Shown here in pieces: positions 1-7,980 of a stretch of 64,000 nt of DNA; positions within the stretch are counted from its first letter, which is position 1; each line of letters starts with the position of its first letter. Below the pieces are notes generated by a model, which did not search any database, was not told where the DNA came from, and saw only the letters and a list, made by a program, of their open reading frames with translations. The position numbers and the translations under genes are program-made. Source of the stretch: Spartinivicinus poritis (GTDB taxonomy: Bacteria; Pseudomonadota; Gammaproteobacteria; Pseudomonadales; Zooshikellaceae); contig NZ_JAPMOU010000017.1 in assembly GCF_028858535.1 (NCBI RefSeq), forward strand, positions 1 to 64,000. The letters run 5' to 3'.

Positions 1-56
1 ATCATGGGTAATGGATTAGCTGAGTTTGCAGATTAGGTACTCAGTTACACCTAAAA

Positions 57-167
57 ATGATTCGTTATGGGTATATAAAAGACAGCTATGGATATTCTGC
101 TGTTAGTTTAGCTAAAAAAGTTTGTAGTCAAAATGTTATTCAGTATTTGGAGGAAAAAAGTAATTGA
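57..167 (+). pseudogene. C-terminal remnant of an ankyrin-repeat protein
   Basis: The 36 codons ending at a TGA at 165-167 read like the last half of an ankyrin repeat: the segment GYSAVSLAKK followed by NVIQYLEEK resembles the G-x-S/T-A-L-x-L-A-x-x...I-x-x-L-E helix pair. The same frame is closed by a TGA at 21-23 and the neighbouring frame by a TAG at 34-36, so no intact upstream reading frame reaches it. It may be a decayed gene or just the end of a frameshifted one that starts outside the window. The family call rests on a single repeat and is weak. Confidence 0.3.
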
Positions 168-196
168 TTTTATTATTTTAGGACCAAAAAACTGAT

Positions 197-222
197 AAGC
201 CAGTGTTTAAACTGGCTTTTTT
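197..222 (+). terminator. Intrinsic terminator after the ankyrin remnant
   Basis: A perfect 8-bp stem (AAGCCAGT at 197-204, ACTGGCTT at 211-218) with a 6-nt loop is followed by a T-run at 217-222. This is a canonical rho-independent terminator placed just after the remnant at 57-167. Confidence 0.75.
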
Positions 223-357
223 GTTTCTAACTTTGTGGTGAGGCAGTAATATTCATTATATTCCCAACTTATATGAATAAGAGTGCTATTGGTATGAGAT
301 TGTAATAAATATGAAATTATTAGGTTAGAATGAGGAGCTTACTAAAAGGAGTTAACT

Positions 358-1278
358 ATGTATTTTTATATTTTGATTTTTGGTTGTTTTGTCAGTTTCC
401 CTATAGCAGCCCTTCAGTTCAATTGTGAAAACTCTAAGAAGATAGATACCGATAAAATAACTTCTTATATAAGCCAAATTGAGAGCCAAAATGATAGCTT
501 GTTAATTAATGGAAAATTAGTATCTAGCAAGTCAAAGACTTATGAAAAACTATTTAAAAATTGTATAGATAACCGGCAATCATTCAGGGAGCTCAGCACA
601 CAAGAATTGCACAAAGTTTATAAAAGTATCCACACTATAGCTTTCTATACTAGTAATATTGCTCATGTAAACTACATGGAGGCAGTACTGGATGAAGCAA
701 TCAAGCGTGGAGAAAAAAATAAAAGTCAGCTAAATGAAATGTATAGAGCCTATGTTCAAATACGCCAGTTTAAACAAGCTAATCAACTAAAAAAACAGCA
801 CCCAGATACAGATCTTTCACAATTACCGACTATAAAAGGTAATGAAGTGGAAGAGCGTAGTCTTTTATTTATTGAGCAAGATGGAAAAGTTTTGGCACAA
901 AAGCCATATATTTTTTCTCAAGGTGCTCAAATAATTGTTATCAGTTCTCCTATATGTGGTTCTTCACGCGCTTATTTGTCTTGGCTGCAAACTAAACCAG
1001 AACTCCTATCAGTGTTTGAAAGCTACTCAACCTGGATAATGCCTGTTACTGGCCGGCTATATATAGATGAGGTAGTAGAGAGTAATAAGAAAAATGCATC
1101 GATAAAAATGGCTTATACCTATAAGGAGTCTGACTGGCCTGAGATTAGCTATTGGGGAACACCCACATTTTACTTTTACTTAGATGGTAAACTAAGACAG
1201 CAAATAGTTGGGTGGCCAAAAGAGGGTAGAGAAAAGGAATTAAAACAAGCTCTTAAAGACATAGGGTTACTTTCATAA
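358..1278 (+). CDS. Secreted thioredoxin-fold protein
   Basis: A 306-aa protein with a hydrophobic N-terminus (FYILIFGCFVSFPIAA) that looks like a Sec signal peptide, so it probably works outside the cytoplasm. Residues about 50-160 are helical and polar with no family I recognise. The C-terminal 120 residues look like a thioredoxin fold: a strand, then SSPICGSS in the position of the active-site loop (one cysteine, no CxxC), and a later WGTPTF that supplies the cis-proline, followed by a LDGK turn and a final helix. With a single cysteine it is unlikely to be a classical disulfide oxidoreductase; a chaperone or peroxiredoxin-like role is possible. An AGGAG lies 6 nt upstream of the ATG. The gene stands alone between a terminator and a palindromic hairpin. 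Confidence 0.6.
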   Translation: MYFYILIFGCFVSFPIAALQFNCENSKKIDTDKITSYISQIESQNDSLLINGKLVSSKSKTYEKLFKNCIDNRQSFRELSTQELHKVYKSIHTIAFYTSNIAHVNYMEAVLDEAIKRGEKNKSQLNEMYRAYVQIRQFKQANQLKKQHPDTDLSQLPTIKGNEVEERSLLFIEQDGKVLAQKPYIFSQGAQIIVISSPICGSSRAYLSWLQTKPELLSVFESYSTWIMPVTGRLYIDEVVESNKKNASIKMAYTYKESDWPEISYWGTPTFYFYLDGKLRQQIVGWPKEGREKELKQALKDIGLLS

Positions 1279-1300
1279 AACAGCATAACATCCAGGCGAT

Positions 1301-1330
1301 CTAACTTATTCTATGCATAGCATAAGTTAG
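1301..1330. terminator. Palindromic hairpin between convergent genes
   Basis: CTAACTTAT (1301-1309) pairs perfectly with ATAAGTTAG (1322-1330) and the centre CTATGCATAG is itself palindromic, giving an almost perfect 30-bp dyad with one T/C mismatch pair. It lies between the convergent genes ending at 1278 and 1350. No T-run follows on either strand, so it is only a candidate bidirectional terminator. Confidence 0.4.
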
Positions 1331-1349
1331 AGGTGCCCTTAATTATAGA

Positions 1350-3077
1350 CTACATTGAAGTTGCCTTATAAATAGTTTTACCTTGCTTAAGTGTCTCAAC
1401 TACTTTTATTGTATTTATTTTTTCAGGGTCAACTTCTAAAGGATTTTTATCAAGAATAACCAAATCGGCTAATTTACCAGGCTCTAGGCTACCTTTTCGG
1501 TCTTCTTCAAAATACTGATAAGCGGCATTAGTGGTGATTGATTTAAGTGCATCCATTATAGAAACCTGTTGTTCCTTACCTAATATTGTTCCACTTCGTG
1601 TTGTGCGGTTCACTTGGCTGGATAAAATCATCATTGCATTTGGTAGAGTGACAGGTGCATCATTATGGCTGGTATAAAGGATATTCCGCTTAAGAGCTGA
1701 CTGGGCAGGTGATATTCTAGCTGCTCTCTCAGAGCCAAGCACAGAGTCTCGATGCCAATCGCCCCAGTAGAAAGTATGTACTGACATAAATGATGGGATC
1801 ACTTTTAAAGCTGATAATACATCTAATTGGTCTTCTCTAATAATTTGGGCATGAATCATAACAGACCGATAATCTGATGAACCTAAGGTTTTAATAGCAT
1901 TATCAACTACTGTTATGAATTGGTCTGATGCTGCATCACCATTGCTATGTACCAGCAATTGCCAATTATTGGAAAAAGCCATATTTACATATTTTTGTAC
2001 ATCTTCTGTTTGCATGGCAGGGTAACCACGATAATTGTTGTTTTGTCCATAGGGTGGAATATGATAAGGCTGAGTTAACCAAGCCGTTTTAGCTTGTGGT
2101 GAACCATCTAAGGAAAGCTTGATTCCACCAACACGGTAATGGTTAAAATAAGATATTGGTCTTTGTGACATCATTAACTGGAATGATGAGTCATCCTGAT
2201 AAAAGGTAGGATCTGGATAGCTAACTACATCAATTTGTAGTTTTTTATGCTGAGCTGCAAGGATTAAGCCTTTCATCTCGCTATTAGTGGCGCGGCCTTC
2301 TTGTGCGGTGGTAAACCCTGCTGCTGCATAGGCTGCCTGACTACTTTGAATCATCGCAAAGGGATTTTGCTGGTGGCCTGTAGATAGCAGCTTAACCAAT
2401 ATGTTAAAAAATGCCGATTCTTCCAGTACACCATTAGGTTGATTAGTGCCTTTAACTCGTCGTATGATGCCACCAGGCGGGTTAGGGGTTAATGCATTGT
2501 AACCAATTAGCGCTAAACCTTTGCTATTTACAGCAGCTAGATGACCAGATTGATGAATAACAACAACAGGTTTATCAGCAATAATCTTGTCTAGGTCTGC
2601 AGCTGTCGGGTGATGTTGTTCTTCCAGCTGAGCATTGTCATAACCCATACCAATTACCCAACCAGTATTAATGGCTTGGGGGCTATTGACATGAGACAAT
2701 AGCTTATCAGCCATACTCTTAAAGTTGCTTACAGTACTGTCAGGTGGTGGTAATAAGTTTGCTGACTGAGCTAAAAAACCAACAAGTGTGAAATGACCAT
2801 GGGCATCTATAAAGCCTGGTAATAGGGTCTTACCATTCAAATTAACTAGCTTGGTGGTTTTGGTGTGATATTGATTAAAAAGCAAACTTTGAGAGCCAAC
2901 AGATTCGATAATACCATCCTTGACAACCAATGCACCAGCTGTTGGAGATGAATCATTCATTGTTATAATATCGCCACCATAATAAATGGTAGTATTAGAA
3001 GCAAAGCCAGGGCTCACATAAGTTGTATATGGTAGTACGATTGAAATAAAAAGATAAAATACTAAATGTTTTTTCAT
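1350..3077 (-). CDS. Secreted amidohydrolase, YtcJ / N-substituted formamide deformylase type
   Basis: A 575-aa amidohydrolase-superfamily protein (Amidohydro_3, YtcJ-like). It begins with a signal peptide (residues 1-27, ending GFAS). The metal-binding DAHGHF motif (His93, His95) follows the typical LPGFIDAH strand, and the C-terminus has the usual small beta domain with GSLEPGKLADLVILD. Later histidines (VIHQSGH, LLVHSNGD, VMIHAQ) fit the remaining metal and catalytic ligands. The family hydrolyses C-N bonds of amides and formamides, but the substrate cannot be read here. Length is normal for exported members. Upstream 372 bp are shared with the divergent methyltransferase gene. Confidence 0.85.
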   Translation of the reverse strand: MKKHLVFYLFISIVLPYTTYVSPGFASNTTIYYGGDIITMNDSSPTAGALVVKDGIIESVGSQSLLFNQYHTKTTKLVNLNGKTLLPGFIDAHGHFTLVGFLAQSANLLPPPDSTVSNFKSMADKLLSHVNSPQAINTGWVIGMGYDNAQLEEQHHPTAADLDKIIADKPVVVIHQSGHLAAVNSKGLALIGYNALTPNPPGGIIRRVKGTNQPNGVLEESAFFNILVKLLSTGHQQNPFAMIQSSQAAYAAAGFTTAQEGRATNSEMKGLILAAQHKKLQIDVVSYPDPTFYQDDSSFQLMMSQRPISYFNHYRVGGIKLSLDGSPQAKTAWLTQPYHIPPYGQNNNYRGYPAMQTEDVQKYVNMAFSNNWQLLVHSNGDAASDQFITVVDNAIKTLGSSDYRSVMIHAQIIREDQLDVLSALKVIPSFMSVHTFYWGDWHRDSVLGSERAARISPAQSALKRNILYTSHNDAPVTLPNAMMILSSQVNRTTRSGTILGKEQQVSIMDALKSITTNAAYQYFEEDRKGSLEPGKLADLVILDKNPLEVDPEKINTIKVVETLKQGKTIYKATSM

Positions 3078-3449
3078 ATTCTTTCCCTATAATTCAGTCA
3101 TAAATCTTGTTAATTGTCTCATAGAGGCTTTAGCTTGTTTACTTAAACACGACACTCTGCATGGTTAGGGTGAACTGTCGAATCAATCAGTACAAAAGTC
3201 GGAGGTATTTTAGTAAGTTGGTGCTACTTGTTTGCAAGGGATTATATAGGTACTGTTGAAATTATTGTCAGAATTCTAGAAAATTATAGTTTGTTACACT
3301 ATGCAAAATAGCTCATATCGTAGTGAACTGATACCATTGTAATAGAGAAGAGTGTAAACTATCTGTTGTAAGTAATTAATAAATATATAGTTGTTTTTTG
3401 TAATTGTTATTAAAAGATAGGAAATATCTTGTTAAAAAAATGGAGTTAG
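3078..3449. other. Divergent intergenic region
   Basis: AT-rich 372-bp spacer between the leftward amidohydrolase and the rightward methyltransferase gene. It must hold both promoters, but I see no clear -35/-10 pair, operator dyad or small gene. Confidence 0.5.
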
Positions 3450-4427
3450 TTGAAGGTGATATCTCAGTCAATTCGTATGGAGTTTGATCAGTTAACAAAT
3501 AATGAAGCATACCTTAACTCCTTTTGCAAAAGAGTGATGAAGCTCAGTTCAGCCCCTTTGGATCCTTTCGTTGGTAATACTCAAAGAAAAGACTTTATCC
3601 CGTTACTTAGTCAGTTGATTAAGCAGCTTCCTACTGAGTCCCATATTTTTGATGTTGGTGGTGGTAGTGGGGAAATGATAGATTTGCTTATTAAAAAACA
3701 TATCCCACAAAATGCATATTTTACAATAAATGAGCCTAACTCAAAGATGCTTCAAGAGTATATTCATCGGCTAGAAAATGCGAATATAACGATTGGTGAG
3801 TGTATTCAGTCTCCTGTCGAGGATATTTTTGAGAAAAAACTGGAAAGGCCTGCTGATTTAGTCATCGCTTCTCATGTAATTTATCACTTAGTTGACTGGC
3901 ATAAGACTAATTTTTTGCCAGAAAAGGGATTGGTTACGTTTGTTAAGTTTTTATACTCACAGTTGAAACTGGGAGGGAAGATATTTTTAGCTTATGCTGA
4001 TGATGAGCAAGGGTATGTGGGACAAGCAACTGTTGATTATTATAATAAAAACTATAACCAAGTGTTGACTGATAGGCTAAATATCTTATATAAGACAAGA
4101 AATCAACTGCTGGCAGAAAAAGGAGTAGCAAGGTATTTGACAGAAGAGTGGCCGATGTTTAAGCCAAAGTTAAATATACATAAGTTTGACTCTGTATTTT
4201 TTGGAGAAACAAAGGATGATTTAGCTGCTATGGCCTTAATTAGTGGGATAATACCTTTTAATGAACAGCCTTTTGATATTAGCAAGCTCATTTTTACTAG
4301 ACAGTTTATTGAAGAAAATGCTGATTTTATAGGTTTAAAACAAGAGCAGGCTCCAGGTGAGAGGCAGAATATGTGGAAGGCTAATCAACCTCAGGTAGTA
4401 TGTGTGATAGAAAAATGTGCTCTTTAA
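3450..4427 (+). CDS. Class I SAM-dependent methyltransferase (weakly histamine-methyltransferase-like)
   Basis: A 325-aa Rossmann-fold methyltransferase. Motif I is FDVGGGSGEM at about residues 67-76, then an acidic strand end (NEPNSKM) for the SAM ribose, and LVIASHVIYH for motif IV. The layout (motif I, EPN-x-x-M, a C-terminal substrate lobe ending in a hydrophobic strand) recalls small-molecule methyltransferases such as histamine N-methyltransferase; this is only a resemblance. The start is uncertain: the first in-frame codon is TTG 3450 with GGAG 4 nt upstream, GTG 3456 sits 10 nt from the same GGAG, and ATG 3477 is also in frame. It is the first of three methyltransferases flanking a probable cyclodipeptide synthase gene, so a tailoring role is an attractive inference. 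Confidence 0.75.
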   Translation: MKVISQSIRMEFDQLTNNEAYLNSFCKRVMKLSSAPLDPFVGNTQRKDFIPLLSQLIKQLPTESHIFDVGGGSGEMIDLLIKKHIPQNAYFTINEPNSKMLQEYIHRLENANITIGECIQSPVEDIFEKKLERPADLVIASHVIYHLVDWHKTNFLPEKGLVTFVKFLYSQLKLGGKIFLAYADDEQGYVGQATVDYYNKNYNQVLTDRLNILYKTRNQLLAEKGVARYLTEEWPMFKPKLNIHKFDSVFFGETKDDLAAMALISGIIPFNEQPFDISKLIFTRQFIEENADFIGLKQEQAPGERQNMWKANQPQVVCVIEKCAL

Positions 4428-4638
4428 ATATAAATATTTTTCTAAGTGGGTGTGCTTTTTGATGTTGGTTTTATATTTAATGGGATTAGAGTATTGTTAA
4501 TGAAAAATAGTCATTATTTAAAGGTGGATGCTTATTGGACTTTACAAACCACTAAACGCCGTTTACCTACTTGCTGGATGGACATGTCACTTCATGCTCT
4601 GATGTAAAGCCATTTAAATTTTTCGTTAGTTGTAATGC

Positions 4639-4683
4639 TTTCTAACACTCTACCTTTTACATATTGATGTAGAGTGTTAGAAA
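4639..4683. repeat. Perfect 15-bp inverted repeat between convergent genes
   Basis: TTTCTAACACTCTAC at 4639-4653 is an exact reverse complement of 4669-4683, with a 15-nt loop. It lies between the methyltransferase (ends 4427) and the leftward cyclodipeptide synthase-like gene (ends 4703). An A-run, not a T-run, follows on the + strand, so it is not a canonical terminator. It could still terminate or protect the 3' ends of the two transcripts. Confidence 0.55.
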
Positions 4684-4702
4684 AAAAATGCTCTTATACT
4701 GG

Positions 4703-5488
4703 TTATGCTACATTTTGTATTATGCGACCTCGTTTCTTTTTCTTGCGATTATTTCTCAAAGAGACAAATTTAAATCCTTGATAAAATTTTGCTACTTCGT
4801 TGTTTAGTGAAAGCTGTAAAAATCCTGAAATAGAATTAATATTTCCAGGATATAGCATCGCATAGTATCCTTGTGTGTTCAAAATTCCTGCAGCTGTTAG
4901 TTCTGATAATAAGTACTGCTTTGACAGACAAAGTGCATGTTGTTTTGTACAGCTCACTTTTTCGCTAATTCGTAATAGATAAAACTCGCTGAAATTATTG
5001 ACAAGATTTTGAAATGAGCTATTTTCTAAAAGCATTTCATTCAAATGAGTATAAAGTTTTTCATACTCTGGGTGAAATTCTAACTTAGAGTGATGAATGT
5101 ATATTGGTTCTGGGTGATTTGCTCTTCTACAAACTTCTTTTTGATGAGCAATGGTTTTAGCTGCAACTAACAAGGCTAGCTCTCTTGACTGTTTTTTTGA
5201 GATTCCATATTTTATTTGTAGTGTGTATTCATAGGGTGAGTCACAAATATACAAGGCTGTGTTTTTGAAGTTCTCTAGAAACTTTATAATGGCCGAAAAT
5301 TTTTTATTAAGAAAGGCTAAGCTTTCTAAACTAACTGCAACAAACACGGGTTCTTTGTATAACGAACTTTTATTCTTTACTTCTGGAGATATGTGTTGCA
5401 GGGATATTTTGTTCTTATTTTCACGCTCTCCAAGATCAATAAAATCCAGTTTATTTAGAAACGCATAGATATCCTGAACACTGTTCAT
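4703..5488 (-). CDS. Probable tRNA-dependent cyclodipeptide synthase, XYP type
   Basis: A 261-aa protein matching the cyclodipeptide synthase (CDPS) fold when aligned by eye with AlbC. FVAVSLES (Ser53) takes the place of the catalytic GIS-Ser37, followed by a FLNKKFS helix; YICDSPYEYTL matches the next strand-loop; FHPEYEKLYTHL matches the TPEYRAVRERT helix; YLLSE gives Tyr192-x-x-x-Glu196, equivalent to the active-site Tyr178/Glu182; and MLYPGN (Tyr213-Pro214) matches AlbC Tyr202-His203. A Tyr-Pro pair with a non-Asn residue after the nucleophile (Ser56) is the signature of the XYP subfamily. CDPSs divert two aminoacyl-tRNAs to a cyclic dipeptide. Length fits (about 220-290 aa). The C-terminal tail is very basic (RNNRKKKKRGR) and might bind tRNA. 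Start ATG has AGAGG 11 nt upstream. No cyclodipeptide oxidase or P450 is nearby, but methyltransferases are. Assignment is from motifs only. Confidence 0.72.
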   Translation of the reverse strand: MNSVQDIYAFLNKLDFIDLGERENKNKISLQHISPEVKNKSSLYKEPVFVAVSLESLAFLNKKFSAIIKFLENFKNTALYICDSPYEYTLQIKYGISKKQSRELALLVAAKTIAHQKEVCRRANHPEPIYIHHSKLEFHPEYEKLYTHLNEMLLENSSFQNLVNNFSEFYLLRISEKVSCTKQHALCLSKQYLLSELTAAGILNTQGYYAMLYPGNINSISGFLQLSLNNEVAKFYQGFKFVSLRNNRKKKKRGRIIQNVA

Positions 5489-5994
5489 TTGTCGATTTTC
5501 CTCTTTTAACAGATATTAATAGTAATTCTAGGCTTAGAAAATTACTATACGACAGATAAATATAAATGGCTTGTTCATGAGTACTTACCTGCGAGTTAAT
5601 ATATCGCTAATAAAATTATTAAGCTAACTGTACAACTTTACTCAATGTGGTGTTAAACTTTATTTTTCGTATTGGATGGGTTAACTTAAGGCTATTGGAG
5701 TCATTATTTGAGCTGAAGATGGTTCATTGTTTTATGCTTACCAGTATGAACAAGAAAACTTATGTTGTATTTTATTTTATGTACAATTTGAAGTAACCTT
5801 ATCTTTGCATAGTTATAGCATACAGTCGTTTCTGTTGTTTAATTGTAAACTTTATCGAATATAACCGTGCAAACGAAAGCTAACAAGCTTTTTATAATTA
5901 ATAGCAATACAGGACTTTTAGCTAGAAAACTTGACTTTTTCTTGTAGGGTGTTTTTGAGTTAAAAGAATAGGCTCGATCAAAAAGGAAATTTCC
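5489..5994. other. Divergent intergenic region, CDPS / GAMT-like genes
   Basis: A 506-bp AT-rich spacer between the leftward CDPS-like gene and the rightward guanidinoacetate-methyltransferase-like gene. It is long enough for two regulated promoters. No convincing promoter pair, riboswitch-like structure or short gene was recognised; only the ribosome binding sites at either end are clear. Confidence 0.5.
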
Positions 5995-6699
5995 ATGACT
6001 GATAGGAATAAGTTAGCAGCTGGCTTTACTCTTGAAAAGGATTATGACTATTACAATGCTTGGGAGTCTGCAGAGGCTACCTATAATACTCAAGAAGGAA
6101 CACTACAAATCTGTGGCCACCCAGTGATGGAGCGCTGGCAAACTGAGTATATGAGAGAATTGGCGAAAGTAGCAGCAAGTAATGGTGGGCGAGTGTTGGA
6201 ATTAGGATTTGGTTTGGGACTTTCCAGTAGCTTTATCCAGGAATTTGGTGTTACTGAACATGTGATTGTTGAGCCTAATATAGAGGTTTTCAAACAACTG
6301 ATGGCATTTAGTCATCATGCAAAAAGTAAGGTAATACCTATAATGGGAAAATGGCAGGAAGTAATTGACCTATTCGCTCCTGGTAGTTTTGATGCCATTT
6401 TATTCGATGCATCACCTTTATCTGAAGTCGAGCTCCATAGAAGACAATTTATGTTTTTAGAATGTGCTGGGAAGCTATTAAAAAGGGAGGGAGTGTTCAC
6501 TTACTGTAATGTGACCTCTTGGGGTAACTTAATGGCTGAATATCAAGATGCTGGTGAATTATTTGAGAAAACACAAATGCCTGAACTTAACAAACTTGGC
6601 TTTAACAATGTTACCTATGAAATCATTAAGGTAGTGCCAGGTGAAGGTTGTAAATACCGATATGATACCTTGCCTGTACCTTCAGTAAAATACATATAA
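5995..6699 (+). CDS. Guanidinoacetate N-methyltransferase-like methyltransferase
   Basis: A 234-aa protein strikingly similar to animal guanidinoacetate N-methyltransferase (GAMT), which turns guanidinoacetate into creatine with SAM. Shared blocks in order: GHPVMERWQTEYM (residues 41-53), GGRVLELGFGLG as SAM motif I (64-75), KVIPIMGKW (112-120), FDAILFDASPLSE (132-144), TYCNVTSWGNLM (169-180). Asp138 corresponds to the GAMT aspartate (Asp134 in human) that grips the guanidine. A good AAGGAA lies 6 nt before the ATG. It is followed 90 bp later by a carbamoyltransferase-like gene on the same strand, so the two are probably co-transcribed. No glycine amidinotransferase is in the window, so the natural substrate may be another guanidino or amino compound. 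Confidence 0.82.
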   Translation: MTDRNKLAAGFTLEKDYDYYNAWESAEATYNTQEGTLQICGHPVMERWQTEYMRELAKVAASNGGRVLELGFGLGLSSSFIQEFGVTEHVIVEPNIEVFKQLMAFSHHAKSKVIPIMGKWQEVIDLFAPGSFDAILFDASPLSEVELHRRQFMFLECAGKLLKREGVFTYCNVTSWGNLMAEYQDAGELFEKTQMPELNKLGFNNVTYEIIKVVPGEGCKYRYDTLPVPSVKYI

Positions 6700-6789
6700 C
6701 AGTTACCTTTGACGTTGAACTGGCTATACTGGAATTTTTGTTCTTTATATAACCAATTTAGAACTGTCCAAAAAAAATCTTTTTAAAAG

Positions 6790-7851
6790 ATGGAATTTGT
6801 GATGAATCAACATGGTGCGTTGTATAGTGAGATCATTCAGAAAGTCGATGAATTAGGAATATTGCATCAGCATCTTTTTGATCTGAGTGGCTGGAGCCAG
6901 GATCAGTTCATTACGTTATTTAAAATGGCAGACTTAATGGATGAATTAAAAAATAGTGGCTGCCAGTTAATGTTAGGTCGGGTAATATATAATCTATTTT
7001 TTCAGCCAAGTACCCGCACTCGTACCAGTTATGAATATGCTATGAAGCAGTTGGGTGGGCAGGTTATTAATGAAGTTGATCCATTACGTCATTCAGCTGT
7101 TACCCGTGGGGAATCTTTAAAAGATACTCTACGGGTAGTTTCAGAATTCGCTAATTTAATTGTATTGCGTCATGGAAATGAAAATGAAGTACTAGAAGCA
7201 GTAGAACTATTGGGGAGTAGAGTTTCCCCTATAATCTCTGGTGGCTTTGGTCATTGTTATCACCCAACTCAGGCACTGGCTGATATTTATACAGTTTGGC
7301 GGTTTATTAACAAACCATTTAAAGATATTGTCGTACTTTTGACTTCCCCTGACCTTTCACGTGGCTATCGGTCAGGGCATGCATTTGCAATTGGTATGGC
7401 AAAATTAGGAGCACGAATAGTTTATACAGGCTCAGCTGAGCATATGATACCTTCTAATGTGCGGGAGACATTAATAGATTTGGGTGCTAAATTTGAAGAG
7501 TTTACTGACTTAAGTCGAATAGAAAACTTGGAATTACTAAGTAGGAGTGACTTGGTTTACTTACCAATCACTTCATTGGCTACGGATGACGTTGAACGAG
7601 AGCTGTTTTTAAAGAGAATTCAACAACACTTTATTAGTTTAGCAGACCTGGAGAGTATAAAGAAAAGCACAGGGAAAGTAATAGGTGCAATGCACCCGCT
7701 ACCAAGAAATAAAAATCAATTTGATTATGCCATTGATAATACAGAGTTTGAGCTGTATTTTAAAACAGTTAAATTAAGTGTACCTTTACGGATGGCACTT
7801 ATTGCTGCAGTGGTGGGAATCCCCTTATCTATTAGAAGCCAGTATAGTTAA
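6790..7851 (+). CDS. Aspartate/ornithine carbamoyltransferase-family enzyme with altered acceptor site
   Basis: A 353-aa member of the ATCase/OTCase superfamily. The carbamoyl-phosphate site is intact: QPSTRTRTSYE, IVLRHG, and YHPTQALADIYT. The C-terminal half follows ATCase (MHPLPRNKNQFDYAIDNT and YFKTVKLSVPLRMAL). However the ATCase aspartate-binding R-x-Q-x-E-R segment is replaced by LPITSLATDD, and the 80s-loop KKGE is TRGE. The GDL-x-x-x-R strand reads SPDLSRGYR. It should therefore transfer a carbamoyl group to something other than aspartate, and it also lacks the ornithine signature. It is not part of a pyrimidine or arginine operon but follows the GAMT-like gene. Start may be ATG 6790 or ATG 6802, the latter with GGA 6 nt upstream. 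Confidence 0.8.
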   Translation: MEFVMNQHGALYSEIIQKVDELGILHQHLFDLSGWSQDQFITLFKMADLMDELKNSGCQLMLGRVIYNLFFQPSTRTRTSYEYAMKQLGGQVINEVDPLRHSAVTRGESLKDTLRVVSEFANLIVLRHGNENEVLEAVELLGSRVSPIISGGFGHCYHPTQALADIYTVWRFINKPFKDIVVLLTSPDLSRGYRSGHAFAIGMAKLGARIVYTGSAEHMIPSNVRETLIDLGAKFEEFTDLSRIENLELLSRSDLVYLPITSLATDDVERELFLKRIQQHFISLADLESIKKSTGKVIGAMHPLPRNKNQFDYAIDNTEFELYFKTVKLSVPLRMALIAAVVGIPLSIRSQYS

Positions 7852-7862
7852 TGTTATAAACT

Positions 7863-7932
7863 ATACCCATCATGAGTTATTTTTAGGTGTGAAAATTAAG
7901 TGGTATATACTCACAGCGAAGGATTATTAGGC
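7863..7932. repeat. Dispersed intergenic repeat, copy A
   Basis: About 70 bp nearly identical to 48836-48909: ATACCCATCATGAG then TTTTTAGGTGT, an A-rich spacer, GGTATATACTC and AGCGAAGGATTATTAGGC. It lies directly after the carbamoyltransferase-like gene. Its two halves resemble the arms of the longer inverted-repeat elements at 41444-41563 and 54642-54828. Confidence 0.6.
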
Positions 7933-7962
7933 TCATAAAGCTGTGTATAACAGCTTTATGAG
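7932..7962. terminator. Bidirectional hairpin between convergent genes
   Basis: CTCATAAAGCTG (7932-7943) and CAGCTTTATGAG (7951-7962) form a perfect 12-bp stem with a 7-nt loop. It separates the carbamoyltransferase-like gene (ends 7851) from the leftward methyltransferase (ends 7981). Only a short T-rich stretch follows. Confidence 0.5.
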
Positions 7963-7980
7963 TATTTCAGTTGTCTATGG

